A stretch of DNA of 64,000 bases from an uncultured Clostridia bacterium (lineage in GTDB: Bacteria; Bacillota; Clostridia; Christensenellales; Aristaeellaceae): positions 26,301 to 90,300 of the forward strand of contig CAKUFA010000004.1 in assembly GCA_934647165.1 (NCBI GenBank), in the 5' to 3' direction. Under the pieces are notes generated by a model. The model was not told where the DNA came from. It ran no database searches and saw nothing but the letters and a program-made list of their open reading frames with translations. The position numbers and the translations under genes are program-made. Positions 54,843 through 63,869 of the stretch are shown here, one piece after another (positions within the stretch are counted from its first letter, which is position 1; each line of letters begins with the position of its first letter).

Positions 54843-55973
54843 TTACTTCACCTGGCTCAGCGCATCCTTCACAGCCTCGATGATGGCGTTGCTGGTGATG
54901 GTGGCGCTGGCAACAGTGTCCACATCGGCGCTGTTCGCAGCCACGATGGCGGCGGGCAGGGCTTCGATGGCTTTGTCGCCGATGCCCTCGGTTTCATTCT
55001 GAGAAACCACTTCCACGTTGGCAATCTTGTCGCCGTCCATGGTTACGCGCACAAGCACATCGCCGCCCATGCCGGTGCCGGTGCCCAGGTACTGGTTCTC
55101 ACCAAGCTCCACGGACACTTCTTCTTTCGCAGTGTCAGCAGCTTCCGTGGTATCAGCAGTTGCGGCGGAAGCGGCAGGAGAAGGCTCGGTGTTGGGCACG
55201 CCGTCCCAAATCACCCAGTTGTGAGGACGAGCGTGGTTGGTGCCCCAGGCTTCCACGGTTTCATCAGCCTTTTCCTTGCCCAGCACGATGGCGCACACAA
55301 ACACGCAGTTGCCGGCCACGGGGTACTTGGTCGCTTCGCTGTCGTCAGAGCCATAAGCGCTGCGGAAGCCCCAGGTGCGCTGATATTCGTCCTTGACGTA
55401 GCGGCTCATGGACTGATACTTGCCGTCAGCCAGATCCTTGGGGGCATATTCGCCGTTGATGGTGCCGAAGTAGTGGGTCTTGTAGCCCAGGGAAGCAGCC
55501 GCTACGCCCAGCATGCCGCAGGTCAGGCCGCTGTCATAGTAGGCGAAGGTGGTGGGCATGTAATAGCTAGCATACTCGCTCACATGGCCTTCAGCCTGCG
55601 TCAGAATCTGGTCAGCCATGACGAGGATAGTCACGGTGCCTTCGGTGGCCATATCCTCGGCCGGGCCCCAATAATCGCCAATCAGACCGCGCTGCTCGGC
55701 AACGTCCTTCACCACGATGAAGTAGTAGGGCGTCCAGTGCACAGCATTCTGCTGCTTGGTGGCCATGCTGAAGATCTTTTCCAGCTCCTCATCGGTCACC
55801 TGGTCGGCAGGATTGTTGGACCAGTGGCCGTTGGCAACGGTCATCCAGCCATAGCTCTCGTTGAACCAATCGATGAAGCCTTTGGAATCGAAGGTGGTTT
55901 CTTCTGCCAGGCCGTACACGGGCAGCAGGGCCAGCACCAACAGGACAGACAGAAGCCGCAGGAACTTTTTCAT
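54843..55973 (-). CDS. Exported nitroreductase-like protein fused to a covalent FMN-binding domain
   Basis: 376 residues. Signal peptide MKKFLRLLSVLLVLALLPVYG with a GLA cleavage site and no lipobox Cys. Residues ~30-255 follow the nitroreductase plan (VTDEELEKIFSMATKQQNA, YYFIVVKDVAEQRGLIG, AYYDSGLTCGMLGVAAASLG), a fold that binds FMN non-covalently. After an Ala/Thr/Glu linker (~262-290) comes an FMN_bind domain: GTGTGMGGDVLVRVTMDG, NETEGIGDKAIEALP, and the flavinylation motif DTVASATITS, where Thr358 would receive FMN. The divergent neighbour encodes ApbE, the enzyme that attaches it. It may shuttle electrons outside the membrane. GGAGG precedes the ATG; it has its own promoter and terminator. 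Confidence 0.82.
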   Translation of the reverse strand: MKKFLRLLSVLLVLALLPVYGLAEETTFDSKGFIDWFNESYGWMTVANGHWSNNPADQVTDEELEKIFSMATKQQNAVHWTPYYFIVVKDVAEQRGLIGDYWGPAEDMATEGTVTILVMADQILTQAEGHVSEYASYYMPTTFAYYDSGLTCGMLGVAAASLGYKTHYFGTINGEYAPKDLADGKYQSMSRYVKDEYQRTWGFRSAYGSDDSEATKYPVAGNCVFVCAIVLGKEKADETVEAWGTNHARPHNWVIWDGVPNTEPSPAASAATADTTEAADTAKEEVSVELGENQYLGTGTGMGGDVLVRVTMDGDKIANVEVVSQNETEGIGDKAIEALPAAIVAANSADVDTVASATITSNAIIEAVKDALSQVK

Positions 55974-56026
55974 GGGCTTTCCTCCTTGTGGCAGAAGCTT
56001 TTTGAATGCCTCTGCAAATTGATTTC

Positions 56027-56055
56027 ATCATAATATTTCATTTACGTTTTGTCAA
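56027..56055 (-). promoter_or_regulatory. Promoter of the nitroreductase/FMN-binding gene
   Basis: On the minus strand TTGACA and TATGAT with a 17-base spacer, 54 bases before the start. Confidence 0.7.
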
Positions 56056-56079
56056 TAAAATTTTAATAAAATTTGTCAA
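56050..56079. promoter_or_regulatory. AT-rich symmetric element in the divergent region
   Basis: TGTCAA occurs at 56050 and again at 56074, with AAATTTTAATAAAATTT, an imperfect palindrome, between. It overlaps the -35 box of the minus-strand promoter and lies just upstream of the apbE promoter, so it may be a shared operator. Confidence 0.4.
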
Positions 56080-56092
56080 ACTTGGGCGAATC

Positions 56093-56121
56093 TTGGCGGA
56101 TTCCATGCTTTCTGATATAAT
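56093..56121 (+). promoter_or_regulatory. apbE promoter
   Basis: TTGGCG and a perfect TATAAT with 17 bases between, 30 bases before the start codon. Confidence 0.65.
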
Positions 56122-56150
56122 AATATAATAAGAGCAAAGGAGATGAGCGG

Positions 56151-57323
56151 GTGACGGGAATCAGGCGTTTTCTGGCGGTGCTGGCGGCACTGCTTCTTTG
56201 GGGGACGGGGGCGCAGGCGGAAGCACAGCCTTTCCGACGGCAGACCATGGATTTTTTTTCAACCGTTTGCGTGCTGACGATTTATCCACAAAGCGATGCG
56301 GTGGGACAGGCTGTCTGGCAGGAAGTGAAGGCAACTCTGGCCGATATTGAACAGGCTGTATCCGTGTCGAATGCGGAGTCGGACGTGGCGAGGTTTAATG
56401 CTTTGCCATGCGGCGGCGAAATCGCCGTGGGAAATGACACGGCGGCCATGCTGCAAATTGTCATGCAGGTTTATGAGGAGACGGACGGACTGTATGATCC
56501 TACCGTCTATCCGCTCATTGATCTGTGGGGCTTTTCGCCGCGCTTTAACGAATCAGCCTATACGCCTGCAAAGCCTTATGACCGTGCCTATGAAAACGGT
56601 CTTTTGCCCCTGCCGGAGGAAAAGTATATTAATGCGTTCTGCAGCCTGGTGAACCTTGACGGCGTGACGCTGTCGCAGCGGGAGGGACAGTGGTTTCTGC
56701 GCAAGGACATTGCGCCTGTCACGGTAGATGGCGTGACGTATCAGGCCATGATGGATTTGGGCGGCATTGCCAAAGGGTATGCCTGCGACCGCGTGAAGGA
56801 AATCCTGGCAGCGTATGGGATTGAACGTGGGGTGTTCGTGTGCGGGGAAAGCTCCATCAGCTTTCTGCAAAGCGCTACGGAGGATGGATGCTATCGGGTA
56901 GAGCTGGGAAAACCGCGGACAGGCGACGGGCAGGGGAGCGCCTATGCGACCCTGCGCACGTCGGATATGTCGCTTTCCTCCAGCAGCGACGCGCGCCATG
57001 CCTATGTGCTGGATGGAGTGCGGTATTGTCACCTGATTGATCCCCGCACGGGCTGGCCCATGAATCGGCCTGATGCGAGCGGAGTACAGCAGGGTGTAGC
57101 AACGGCTACCATCCTGGGCAGCTGCGCCGCCTATGACGATGCGATGACCACGGCTTTGTGCGTGATGGGGGAGGAGGCTGCCGCGGCCTACATAGCCGCC
57201 CATCCGGAATCACAGGCGGTGGTGGTGGCTTATCAAAGCGACAGAAGCGAATTAACCGTGCATACCAATCTGCCGCCGGAAGCATTGACCGTGCTGGACA
57301 CTGCCTATCAGCTGGCCCGGTGA
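56151..57323 (+). CDS. apbE: FAD:protein FMN transferase (ApbE)
   Basis: A 390-residue exported enzyme that uses FAD and magnesium to attach FMN to a Thr of target proteins outside the membrane. Signal peptide up to AQAEA (~24). Motifs: MDFFSTVCVLTIYP, DLWGFSPRF, the FAD site MMDLGGIAKGYACDRVKEIL, CGESSISFL, SLSSSSDARHAYVLDG with HLIDPRTGWPM, and the metal site AAYDDAMTTALCVMG. The first codon is GTG 56151 behind AAAGGAG. It is divergent from the FMN_bind protein, its probable substrate. No lipobox Cys is evident, unlike many ApbE lipoproteins. Confidence 0.93.
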   Translation: MTGIRRFLAVLAALLLWGTGAQAEAQPFRRQTMDFFSTVCVLTIYPQSDAVGQAVWQEVKATLADIEQAVSVSNAESDVARFNALPCGGEIAVGNDTAAMLQIVMQVYEETDGLYDPTVYPLIDLWGFSPRFNESAYTPAKPYDRAYENGLLPLPEEKYINAFCSLVNLDGVTLSQREGQWFLRKDIAPVTVDGVTYQAMMDLGGIAKGYACDRVKEILAAYGIERGVFVCGESSISFLQSATEDGCYRVELGKPRTGDGQGSAYATLRTSDMSLSSSSDARHAYVLDGVRYCHLIDPRTGWPMNRPDASGVQQGVATATILGSCAAYDDAMTTALCVMGEEAAAAYIAAHPESQAVVVAYQSDRSELTVHTNLPPEALTVLDTAYQLAR

Positions 57324-57423
57324 ATGCCGGATAAAGGACGTGCAAAACAGAAAAAATTGCCGCTTGTCAACGTTTTTTGATTTGAAGCGCGCATTTTGGG
57401 TATCGCAAGTAAAAAATAAGGGC

Positions 57424-57452
57424 TTTCCATTCGCAAAAAGTTCTTGTATACT
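57424..57452 (+). promoter_or_regulatory. Promoter of the GH38 gene
   Basis: TTTCCA and TATACT with 17 bases between, 58 bases before the start. Confidence 0.45.
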
Positions 57453-57509
57453 GTTACATGGTATTATTGCGTTTGCGGAGCTTGCAGCGCACAAAAAGGA
57501 GGAGACAGC

Positions 57510-60500
57510 ATGCGCCCGGAATGGGAAGGCCGACTGAAACACTGGCTGGCGACGCTGGAGAAGGAGTTTTATGAACCCCTTGGAGCCATTGAGCTGGAGG
57601 GTTTCTGCACCTACGATATGCTTTCGCCGGAAGATGCGGAGGCACGGAAGTTCACGCCCATGCCCGTGGGAACACCCTGGGGTCGTACCTGGGAATATGC
57701 CTGGCTGCGCGGTGATATCGTGCTGGATGAACGCGCGAAGGGGCAGCGCATTGTGATGAACCTGAACGCCGGCGGCGAAGCCACGCTGTTTGTGGATGGC
57801 GAGGCCTTCGGCACCAGGCGCGCTGAGTGGGTGAAGGAACCTCACCACTATATTTGCGACCAGATTTTGACCCTGTCCGGCAAGGAAGGGGAGCGCTTCC
57901 ATCTGCTGATGGAGGCTTATGCAGGCCACGATTTCCCGGAAAGCGGCATTATGTCCTGCGCAACGGGCCCTATTCGGGAAGGCTCCGGGGATTATGAACC
58001 CCGCGATCCTCAGGCAACGCGGCAGGTTGTCGGGGACTGCACCTGGGGTATCTGGCATGAAGAAGCCTATCAGCTTTGGCTGGATGTGACCACCCTGCGC
58101 GACCTGCTCACGGTGACGGATCCGACCTCCCTGCGCGCGGAAAAGCTGGAGGAAGCGCTGGAGACCTTCATGCTGAATGTGGACTTTGAGCAGCCGCGTG
58201 CAAAGCGCATTGAGGATTATGTGCGTGCTCGGGAGCTCATCCGCCCGGCCATGGAAGCGCACAACGGTTCCACGGCGCCTAAATTCTCCGCCATTGGCAA
58301 CGCGCATCTGGATGTGTGCTGGCTCTGGCCCTATCGGGAGACGGAGCGCAAGGTGGCGCGTACCTTCGCCCAGCAGATTCGACTGATGGATATGTATCCG
58401 GATTACAAGTTCCTGCAAAGTCAGCCGGAAACCTATCTGATCTGCAAAAATCTGTATCCCAAGCTGTTTGAAAAGATTAAGGAAAAGATTCGCACCGGTC
58501 AGTGGATTGCCGACGGCAGCATGTGGGTGGAACCGGATACCAACATGACCTCCGGCGAATCCCTGATCCGTCAGCTGATTCACGGCAAGCGCTTCTATAA
58601 GGAAGAGCTGGGTGTGGACTGCCAGCTGCTGTGGCTGCCGGATACTTTCGGCTACAGTGCCGTGCTGCCCCAGATTCTGCGCGGCTGCGGCGTAAAGTAT
58701 CTCACTACGCAGAAAATTTTCTGGACGTACAACGGATCCGACCGCTTCCCCTACCATTATTTCACCTGGCAGGGCATGGACGGCACGGAGATCACCTCCT
58801 TCCTGCACATGGCCTATGAATCCCGCACGGACGCGGCAACCATGGTCGGCCGCTGGCGTGACCGGGTGCAGAAGCGCAACCTGGACAGCTTCCTGCTTCC
58901 CTTCGGCTATGGCGACGGTGGCGGCGGCCCCACCCGCGATCATATCGAATACGTGATGCGGCAGAAGGATCTGGAGGGCGCGCCGAAGACCGAGATGGAG
59001 AATCCTGAGGATTATTTCCGGGAACTGGCGCAGGATGGAGAGCCGACCAACCGCTATGTGGGTGAGCTTTACTTCCAGTGCCACCGGGGCACCTACACCA
59101 GCCAGGCAGCCATCAAGCGCGGCAACCGCAAGAGCGAGCTTGCCCTGCGCGATGCGGAAATGTGGTCGGTTGCTGCCATGCCTGGCGTGGTCTATCCTGC
59201 CGCGGAGCTGGACAAGGATTGGAAGGGCGTGCTGCTGAACCAGTTCCACGACATTCTGCCCGGCTCCTCCATTGCCAAGGTGTATGAGCAGGCGTGTGCG
59301 CTGCACCGGCAGATTATCGAAAGCGCCGAGGGCATCACGTCCGCGGCATGCCGCAGCCTGACCACGGGCGAGGGTGAAACCTATTTCAACAGCCTGTCCT
59401 GGGAGCGCACGACCCTGATAGAGAAGGACGGCGGTTATGTCCGCGTGACCATTCCCGCCTGCGGCTGGACATCCATGGTGGATGTGTCCGAGCCGGAACA
59501 GCCCGTGTTTGCACACATGGATGGCGAGGATGTGGTGATGGGCAACGGCCGCATCACCGTGCGCATCAATCCCCGGGGTGAGTTGACCGAATGCACCGAC
59601 CAGCGCGGGCACAGCCGGCTTGGCGGCAAGGGCAATGTGCTGAAGATGTATAAGGATGTACCGCGCCTGTTTGACGCGTGGGATATCGACAGCATGTATG
59701 ACCAGTCTCCTGTGGCGCTGGAGGGTGAAAGCAGCATCCGCATTGTGAAGGCCACGCCGTGGAAGGCAGTGGTGGAGGTTGCCCGTCAGGTGGATACCTC
59801 CAGCTGGGTGCAGCTGATTTCGCTGGAAGCTGATTCGACCCGCATTGACTTCGATACCCGTGTGGACTGGCACGAACGGCATCGCCTGCTGAAGGCCGCA
59901 TTCTCTACCGGCATCCATACCGAAGAGGGAATCAACGAGATTCAGTTCGGTTACGTCAAGCGCCCGACTCACCGTTCCCGCCCCTATGATGCGGATCGTT
60001 TCGAAGTGTGCAACCACCACTACACCGCCCTGTGCGATGAAAGCCATGGCGCAGCTGTGCTCAACGAGAGCAAGTACGGCGTGAGCATGCTGGGGGACGA
60101 AATTGCCCTCACGCTGCTGCGTGCCGCCACAAGCCCCGATCTGCACGCCGATCAGGGTCAGCATCACTTCATCTACAGCTACTATGTGTGGGACGGCGCG
60201 TTTGCCGAAAGCGATGTGGTGCGTCAGGGCTATGAGCTCAATGTGCCTGTGACGACCGTGCCCGGCATGGCGGACAACGGCTCCCTGATGGCCCTTAGCG
60301 GCGCGCAGAGCGTTGTGATTGACACCGTGAAGGCTGCCGAAGACGGCTCCGGCGATGTAATCATCCGCATGTATGAGAGCAAGCATGGCTCCGGCGATGT
60401 AACGCTGACGCTGAACATTCCCGCCAGCGAAGTGTTCCAGTGCGATATGCTGGAAAATGTGGAGCAGCCCCTCGCCATGGATGGCAAGGATGTGCAGCTT

Positions 60501-60545
60501 ACCTTCCGGCCTTTTGAAATCAAAACGGTGCGCGTGAAAGCGTAA
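57510..60545 (+). CDS. Alpha-mannosidase, glycoside hydrolase family 38
   Basis: A 1011-residue zinc-dependent retaining alpha-mannosidase without signal peptide, thus cytoplasmic. The N-terminal ~230 residues form a beta domain. The catalytic barrel has the zinc ligands in GNAHLDVCWLWPYRET (His266, Asp268) and the nucleophile Asp378 in LLWLPDTFGYSAVLPQIL; NQFHDILPGSSI gives the last zinc-site His. The rest is beta-rich. The start at 57510 follows AAAAGGAGGAG. It is a single-gene unit. The substrate is probably mannosides from N-glycans or yeast/plant mannan breakdown. Confidence 0.95.
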   Translation: MRPEWEGRLKHWLATLEKEFYEPLGAIELEGFCTYDMLSPEDAEARKFTPMPVGTPWGRTWEYAWLRGDIVLDERAKGQRIVMNLNAGGEATLFVDGEAFGTRRAEWVKEPHHYICDQILTLSGKEGERFHLLMEAYAGHDFPESGIMSCATGPIREGSGDYEPRDPQATRQVVGDCTWGIWHEEAYQLWLDVTTLRDLLTVTDPTSLRAEKLEEALETFMLNVDFEQPRAKRIEDYVRARELIRPAMEAHNGSTAPKFSAIGNAHLDVCWLWPYRETERKVARTFAQQIRLMDMYPDYKFLQSQPETYLICKNLYPKLFEKIKEKIRTGQWIADGSMWVEPDTNMTSGESLIRQLIHGKRFYKEELGVDCQLLWLPDTFGYSAVLPQILRGCGVKYLTTQKIFWTYNGSDRFPYHYFTWQGMDGTEITSFLHMAYESRTDAATMVGRWRDRVQKRNLDSFLLPFGYGDGGGGPTRDHIEYVMRQKDLEGAPKTEMENPEDYFRELAQDGEPTNRYVGELYFQCHRGTYTSQAAIKRGNRKSELALRDAEMWSVAAMPGVVYPAAELDKDWKGVLLNQFHDILPGSSIAKVYEQACALHRQIIESAEGITSAACRSLTTGEGETYFNSLSWERTTLIEKDGGYVRVTIPACGWTSMVDVSEPEQPVFAHMDGEDVVMGNGRITVRINPRGELTECTDQRGHSRLGGKGNVLKMYKDVPRLFDAWDIDSMYDQSPVALEGESSIRIVKATPWKAVVEVARQVDTSSWVQLISLEADSTRIDFDTRVDWHERHRLLKAAFSTGIHTEEGINEIQFGYVKRPTHRSRPYDADRFEVCNHHYTALCDESHGAAVLNESKYGVSMLGDEIALTLLRAATSPDLHADQGQHHFIYSYYVWDGAFAESDVVRQGYELNVPVTTVPGMADNGSLMALSGAQSVVIDTVKAAEDGSGDVIIRMYESKHGSGDVTLTLNIPASEVFQCDMLENVEQPLAMDGKDVQLTFRPFEIKTVRVKA

Positions 60546-60565
60546 AGCTTTTGAATGACAAAGCA

Positions 60566-60600
60566 GAGCCCTTGCAGAAATTTTCTGCAAGGGCTCATTT
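60566..60600. terminator. Bidirectional terminator between the GH38 gene and the BceB-type permease gene
   Basis: GAGCCCTTGCAGAAA pairs with TTTCTGCAAGGGCTC, followed by ATTTCTTTG on the plus strand. Confidence 0.8.
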
Positions 60601-60616
60601 CTTTGCTTTTTTGCAA

Positions 60617-62632
60617 TCAGGCTTTCCCACCGTCGTCAAACCGTACCAGCTTAAAGTAGGTGGAAGCCGTCTTTTGATAAAACAGCAGGTACAGCCCGGC
60701 AACAGCCGCAGCGCTCACCGCTGTGCAGGAGGCAATGAAGGGCACATCGGTCAGCCCGAAGATGGACAACATCAGCGTGACCATGTGCAGCGAACCCATC
60801 ACATGGCATAACGCCACCGCCAGCGGCAGGAAGAAGACCAGCAGTATCTGCCTGCGCACCGTGTGCCGAACGGTGCTCTGGCTCATGCCGACCTTTTGCA
60901 TGATGATATACCGGTCATGATCCTGATACCCTTCGCTCACCTGCTTGAAGTAGATAATCAGCGCCGTTCCCATCATGAAAATCAGCCCGCAGAATACGCC
61001 TACAAACAGGAAACTGCCGTACATGGCATACCAGTCCTCCTGCGCGCCGGGTTTATTGGCATAGGAGAAGGACTCGGAAGCCTCTTTTGCGGCATCACGG
61101 CAGGCGATGATGTACGCATCCGCTATTTCGCTGCGGTTTGGCAGATTCTTTGGCAGATCCCAGCGGAGCATGTAAAGCATCAGTGAGCTGCTGTAGTTTA
61201 TCTGGGTGGACGAAGAGTACAGCTTGGCGATTCTTTCGATGGTTTCCAGATCCTTTACCACCAACACGCCCTGGCGGTAGCCGCCCATATTGCCGGAAAG
61301 GGGAATGCTCGGCTTAGGCAGGGGCTGCAAATGCCAGGTTTCATCCCCCATAGCCATGGTGGAAGCACTGGCTTTGCCAAACCAGCCCGCTTCTTTTTCT
61401 CCAAGGACGATGCTGGTGCCTTCCAGCGCGTTGTATTCATCCAGCAGCATTATATCGGACGCATACACGTGGTCATAGTAGCCAATGGTGTCCACCTCGT
61501 CACGATCCACGGTTGTAATCGCATCATCCCGCACACACAGAAATTCCTGCCGGATGCGGTAGAAATGGCGGTTTTCCGAGGTGACGCCCGTCTCCTGCTC
61601 AAATGCCAACGCGGCCTTGAGCACAGCTGTGGCCTGCTTTTCACTGGATACCTCAAATTCAATGTCGGAAAGATACATGGCGTCCAGCATCCGCTGCGCA
61701 CCCACATACAGTGCGCCGGTGATGCCGATGGTCACCATGGCCATGGTGCACAAAATGGCGATGCTGGCAAGGCCGGTGGCATTCTGCTTCATGCGGTGCA
61801 GTAGGCCGCCCACTGTGGCGAAATGCTTGGGATGATAATAAAAACGTTTGCAGCCCTTGAGCAGCTTGAGCACCGCAATGCTTCCGGCAAGGAACAGCAG
61901 ATAAGTGCCGAGAATGACCAGCAGCACGGCCAGAAAGAACAAGGCAATGGCGCTGACGGGGTCATTGACCTGCGCGGCAATCCAATAACCCGCAAGCATG
62001 GCGGCCAGGCCGATGATCGCCAGCAGCCACCGGGCGCGGGGCTCCCGTTCACCCTGGCGATCGCTTCGCAACAGGTCGATGGGCTTGGCCAGGCGCACCT
62101 GCAGGGCGTTGAAAAGAAACATTACCAGGAACAGAACGCCCATGATGAGGGCGACAATCCCCATGGCGGACGGGTTTACGGTATCCGACAGGGGCATGGC
62201 GTCGTTTCGCATCAGCGCACGAAGAATCAGAAACAGAAGCCGCGCGAGCAGCGTACCCAATCCAAGCCCCGCTGCTATGGTGAACAGATAGGCCAACGCC
62301 AGCTCATGGAAAATAACTCGCCGCACGTGCCGCTGCTCCATGCCGAGGATACCGTAAAGCCCCAGCTCTTTTTTGCGGCGGCGGATGAGGAATGCGTTGG
62401 CATAAAGAAGGAAGATGGCGGTGAATAACCCAACTACAATGAGCCCAAGCACCAGCACCACGGAGAAGCTTTCGCCGCCGGGCATGCTCTGCAATCCTGG
62501 GTTAAAAACCATGGTGCAGAAAGCGTACAGCGCAAAGGTAAGCAGCGAGGCGGCAAGCAGGAAGGGCCGCCAGGTTTGCGTGCCGCGCGCAAGATTGCGC
62601 AGCGCCAAACGGAGATACACAGCCTTAGTCAC
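60617..62632 (-). CDS. bceB: ABC transporter permease, FtsX-like, BceB/VraG type
   Basis: A 671-residue permease with about ten helices and a large extracellular domain (~320-520), the plan of BceAB-type antimicrobial peptide detoxification and sensing transporters. The N-terminus YLRLALRNLARGTQTWRPF and the first FtsX unit with RRRKKELGLYGILGM (~95-110) are characteristic; the last helices include GYQDHDRYIIMQKVGMSQ. The start is GTG 62632, eight bases inside the end of bceA; longer frames upstream would overlap bceA further. No BceRS kinase-regulator pair lies next to it. The peptide handled is unknown. Confidence 0.88.
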   Translation of the reverse strand: MTKAVYLRLALRNLARGTQTWRPFLLAASLLTFALYAFCTMVFNPGLQSMPGGESFSVVLVLGLIVVGLFTAIFLLYANAFLIRRRKKELGLYGILGMEQRHVRRVIFHELALAYLFTIAAGLGLGTLLARLLFLILRALMRNDAMPLSDTVNPSAMGIVALIMGVLFLVMFLFNALQVRLAKPIDLLRSDRQGEREPRARWLLAIIGLAAMLAGYWIAAQVNDPVSAIALFFLAVLLVILGTYLLFLAGSIAVLKLLKGCKRFYYHPKHFATVGGLLHRMKQNATGLASIAILCTMAMVTIGITGALYVGAQRMLDAMYLSDIEFEVSSEKQATAVLKAALAFEQETGVTSENRHFYRIRQEFLCVRDDAITTVDRDEVDTIGYYDHVYASDIMLLDEYNALEGTSIVLGEKEAGWFGKASASTMAMGDETWHLQPLPKPSIPLSGNMGGYRQGVLVVKDLETIERIAKLYSSSTQINYSSSLMLYMLRWDLPKNLPNRSEIADAYIIACRDAAKEASESFSYANKPGAQEDWYAMYGSFLFVGVFCGLIFMMGTALIIYFKQVSEGYQDHDRYIIMQKVGMSQSTVRHTVRRQILLVFFLPLAVALCHVMGSLHMVTLMLSIFGLTDVPFIASCTAVSAAAVAGLYLLFYQKTASTYFKLVRFDDGGKA

Positions 62633-63389
62633 CGTCCTCACCCCCGGAGAGCGCGGCAAGGGCGGCAATGATCTTTTGGTAGAACAGGTCGCGGCTTTGC
62701 GCGGCGCGATACAGCTGGTTATAGACTACGCCGTCCTTGATAAACAGTACGCGGGAAGCATAGCTGGCGGCCTGGGCGCTGTGCGTCACCATCAATATGG
62801 TCTGCCCGGCATCATGGATGCCCGTGAAAAGATGCAGCAGGTTGGCCGCTGCTTTGCTGTCCAATGCGCCGGTGGGTTCATCCGCCAACAGTAGCCGCGG
62901 GGCGGTAATCAGCGCACGCGCAACAGCCGCACGCTGCTTTTGCCCACCGGATACCTCCCAGGGATACTTGTTTTCCAGGCCATGAAGCCCAAGCTTTTCC
63001 ATCAGCGGAGCAAGGGCGGCGTCCATGTCCTTCACAGGGGTGGAGCGGAGCACCAGCGGCAGCAGCACGTTGTCTTTGAGGGAAAAAGTGTCCAGCAGGT
63101 TAAAATCCTGGAACACAAACCCCAGATGATCCCGACGGAACGCCGCACGATCCTTTTCAGGGATGGCGGCAAAGTCCCTGCCTTCCAGCAGCACTTGCCC
63201 AGAGGTAGGAGTATCCAGTGCGGCCAGGATGTTCAACAGCGTGGTTTTCCCGCTGCCGCTTTCACCCATGATGGCCACAAATTCGCCGCTCTCCACATCA
63301 AAACTTACGCTGGAAAGCGCTTGCACCTTCTGCGCACCAAGGCGCGAGGTGTAAATTTTACTGATTTCCTTGACTTGCAGGATGGTCAT
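62625..63389 (-). CDS. bceA: ABC transporter ATP-binding protein, BceA type
   Basis: A 254-residue ATPase energising the FtsX-like permease. Walker A GESGSGKTT near residue 43, Q-loop FVFQDFNLLDTFSLKDNV, signature VSGGQKQRAAVARAL, Walker B LLLADEPTGALDSKAA and switch VTHSAQAASYASR, as in the MacB/LolD/BceA group. The ATG at 63389 follows GGGAGG by about eleven bases. It is the first gene of the pair and overlaps the permease gene. Confidence 0.93.
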   Translation of the reverse strand: MTILQVKEISKIYTSRLGAQKVQALSSVSFDVESGEFVAIMGESGSGKTTLLNILAALDTPTSGQVLLEGRDFAAIPEKDRAAFRRDHLGFVFQDFNLLDTFSLKDNVLLPLVLRSTPVKDMDAALAPLMEKLGLHGLENKYPWEVSGGQKQRAAVARALITAPRLLLADEPTGALDSKAAANLLHLFTGIHDAGQTILMVTHSAQAASYASRVLFIKDGVVYNQLYRAAQSRDLFYQKIIAALAALSGGEDGD

Positions 63390-63468
63390 ATGTTCTTTTT
63401 CCTCCCGGTTTTTTCCCTGTCACGCCTTTGATGATATCATGTTTTGCTTTCACGTTCCATCTTTTTAG

Positions 63469-63494
63469 CTTACAATCTGGCCGGAAAACTTACA
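63469..63494 (-). promoter_or_regulatory. Direct repeat upstream of bceA, possible response-regulator site
   Basis: On the minus strand TGTAAG occurs twice with a period of 20 bases, about 80 bases before bceA; an extended -10 (TGATATCAT) lies between it and the gene. Spacing by two helical turns is typical of OmpR-class regulators. The rest of the 330-base gap up to tRNA-Gly shows nothing else on its left part. Confidence 0.35.
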
Positions 63495-63651
63495 CTTTTG
63501 TCACCATCAGGCGCCTGTTTTTGCGGCTTTGGGAGGAGAAAAAACTGCGTCGAATATGCATTAAAAAAGGAAGAAAAGCTATCCTGTTTGTTTTGAGACG
63601 CAAAAAAAGCGCACCCGGATGACTTTTTCGGGGTAAAAATGCCCGTACCAC

Positions 63652-63680
63652 TTGACATGGAAGGAAAAAGCGGCTATCAT
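63652..63680 (+). promoter_or_regulatory. Promoter of tRNA-Gly and tuf
   Basis: Perfect TTGACA and TATCAT with a 17-base spacer, 42 bases before the tRNA. Confidence 0.75.
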
Positions 63681-63721
63681 ATAGCTGTCTGGCAAGTCTG
63701 ATTGGGCTTGATGCGGGACAT

Positions 63722-63795
63722 GCGGGTGTAACTCAATGGTAGAGTTCCAGCTTCCCAAGCTGGCTACGTGGGTTCGATTCCCATCACCCGCTCCA
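63722..63795 (+). tRNA. tRNA-Gly, anticodon CCC
   Basis: 74 bases fold into a full cloverleaf: acceptor GCGGGTG/CACCCGC, D-arm ACTC/GAGT, anticodon stem CCAGC/GCTGG with loop TTCCCAA (anticodon CCC, codon GGG), T-arm TGGG-TTCGATT-CCCA, discriminator T and encoded CCA. The tuf gene follows by 74 bases with no terminator between, so the tRNA is probably processed from the same transcript. Confidence 0.95.
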
Positions 63796-63869
63796 ACACC
63801 GCATCAATCGCCTAGAGCAGCGAAGACGATCCTTCGCAGTTTACGCGAAATCATAAGGAGGAGATTCCC

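Noticed and set aside
54306..56033. 575-codon plus-strand frame as one gene
   Set aside because: Most of it is antisense to the nitroreductase/FMN-binding gene; only the short segment after rlmD looks like former coding sequence.
56279..56300. TTATCCACA, a DnaA-box match
   Set aside because: Single occurrence inside apbE coding sequence; no cluster of boxes, so not an origin.
57252..60590. 1112-codon minus-strand frame
   Set aside because: Antisense shadow of the GH38 gene in GC-rich sequence; His/Ala-rich composition and no recognisable motif.
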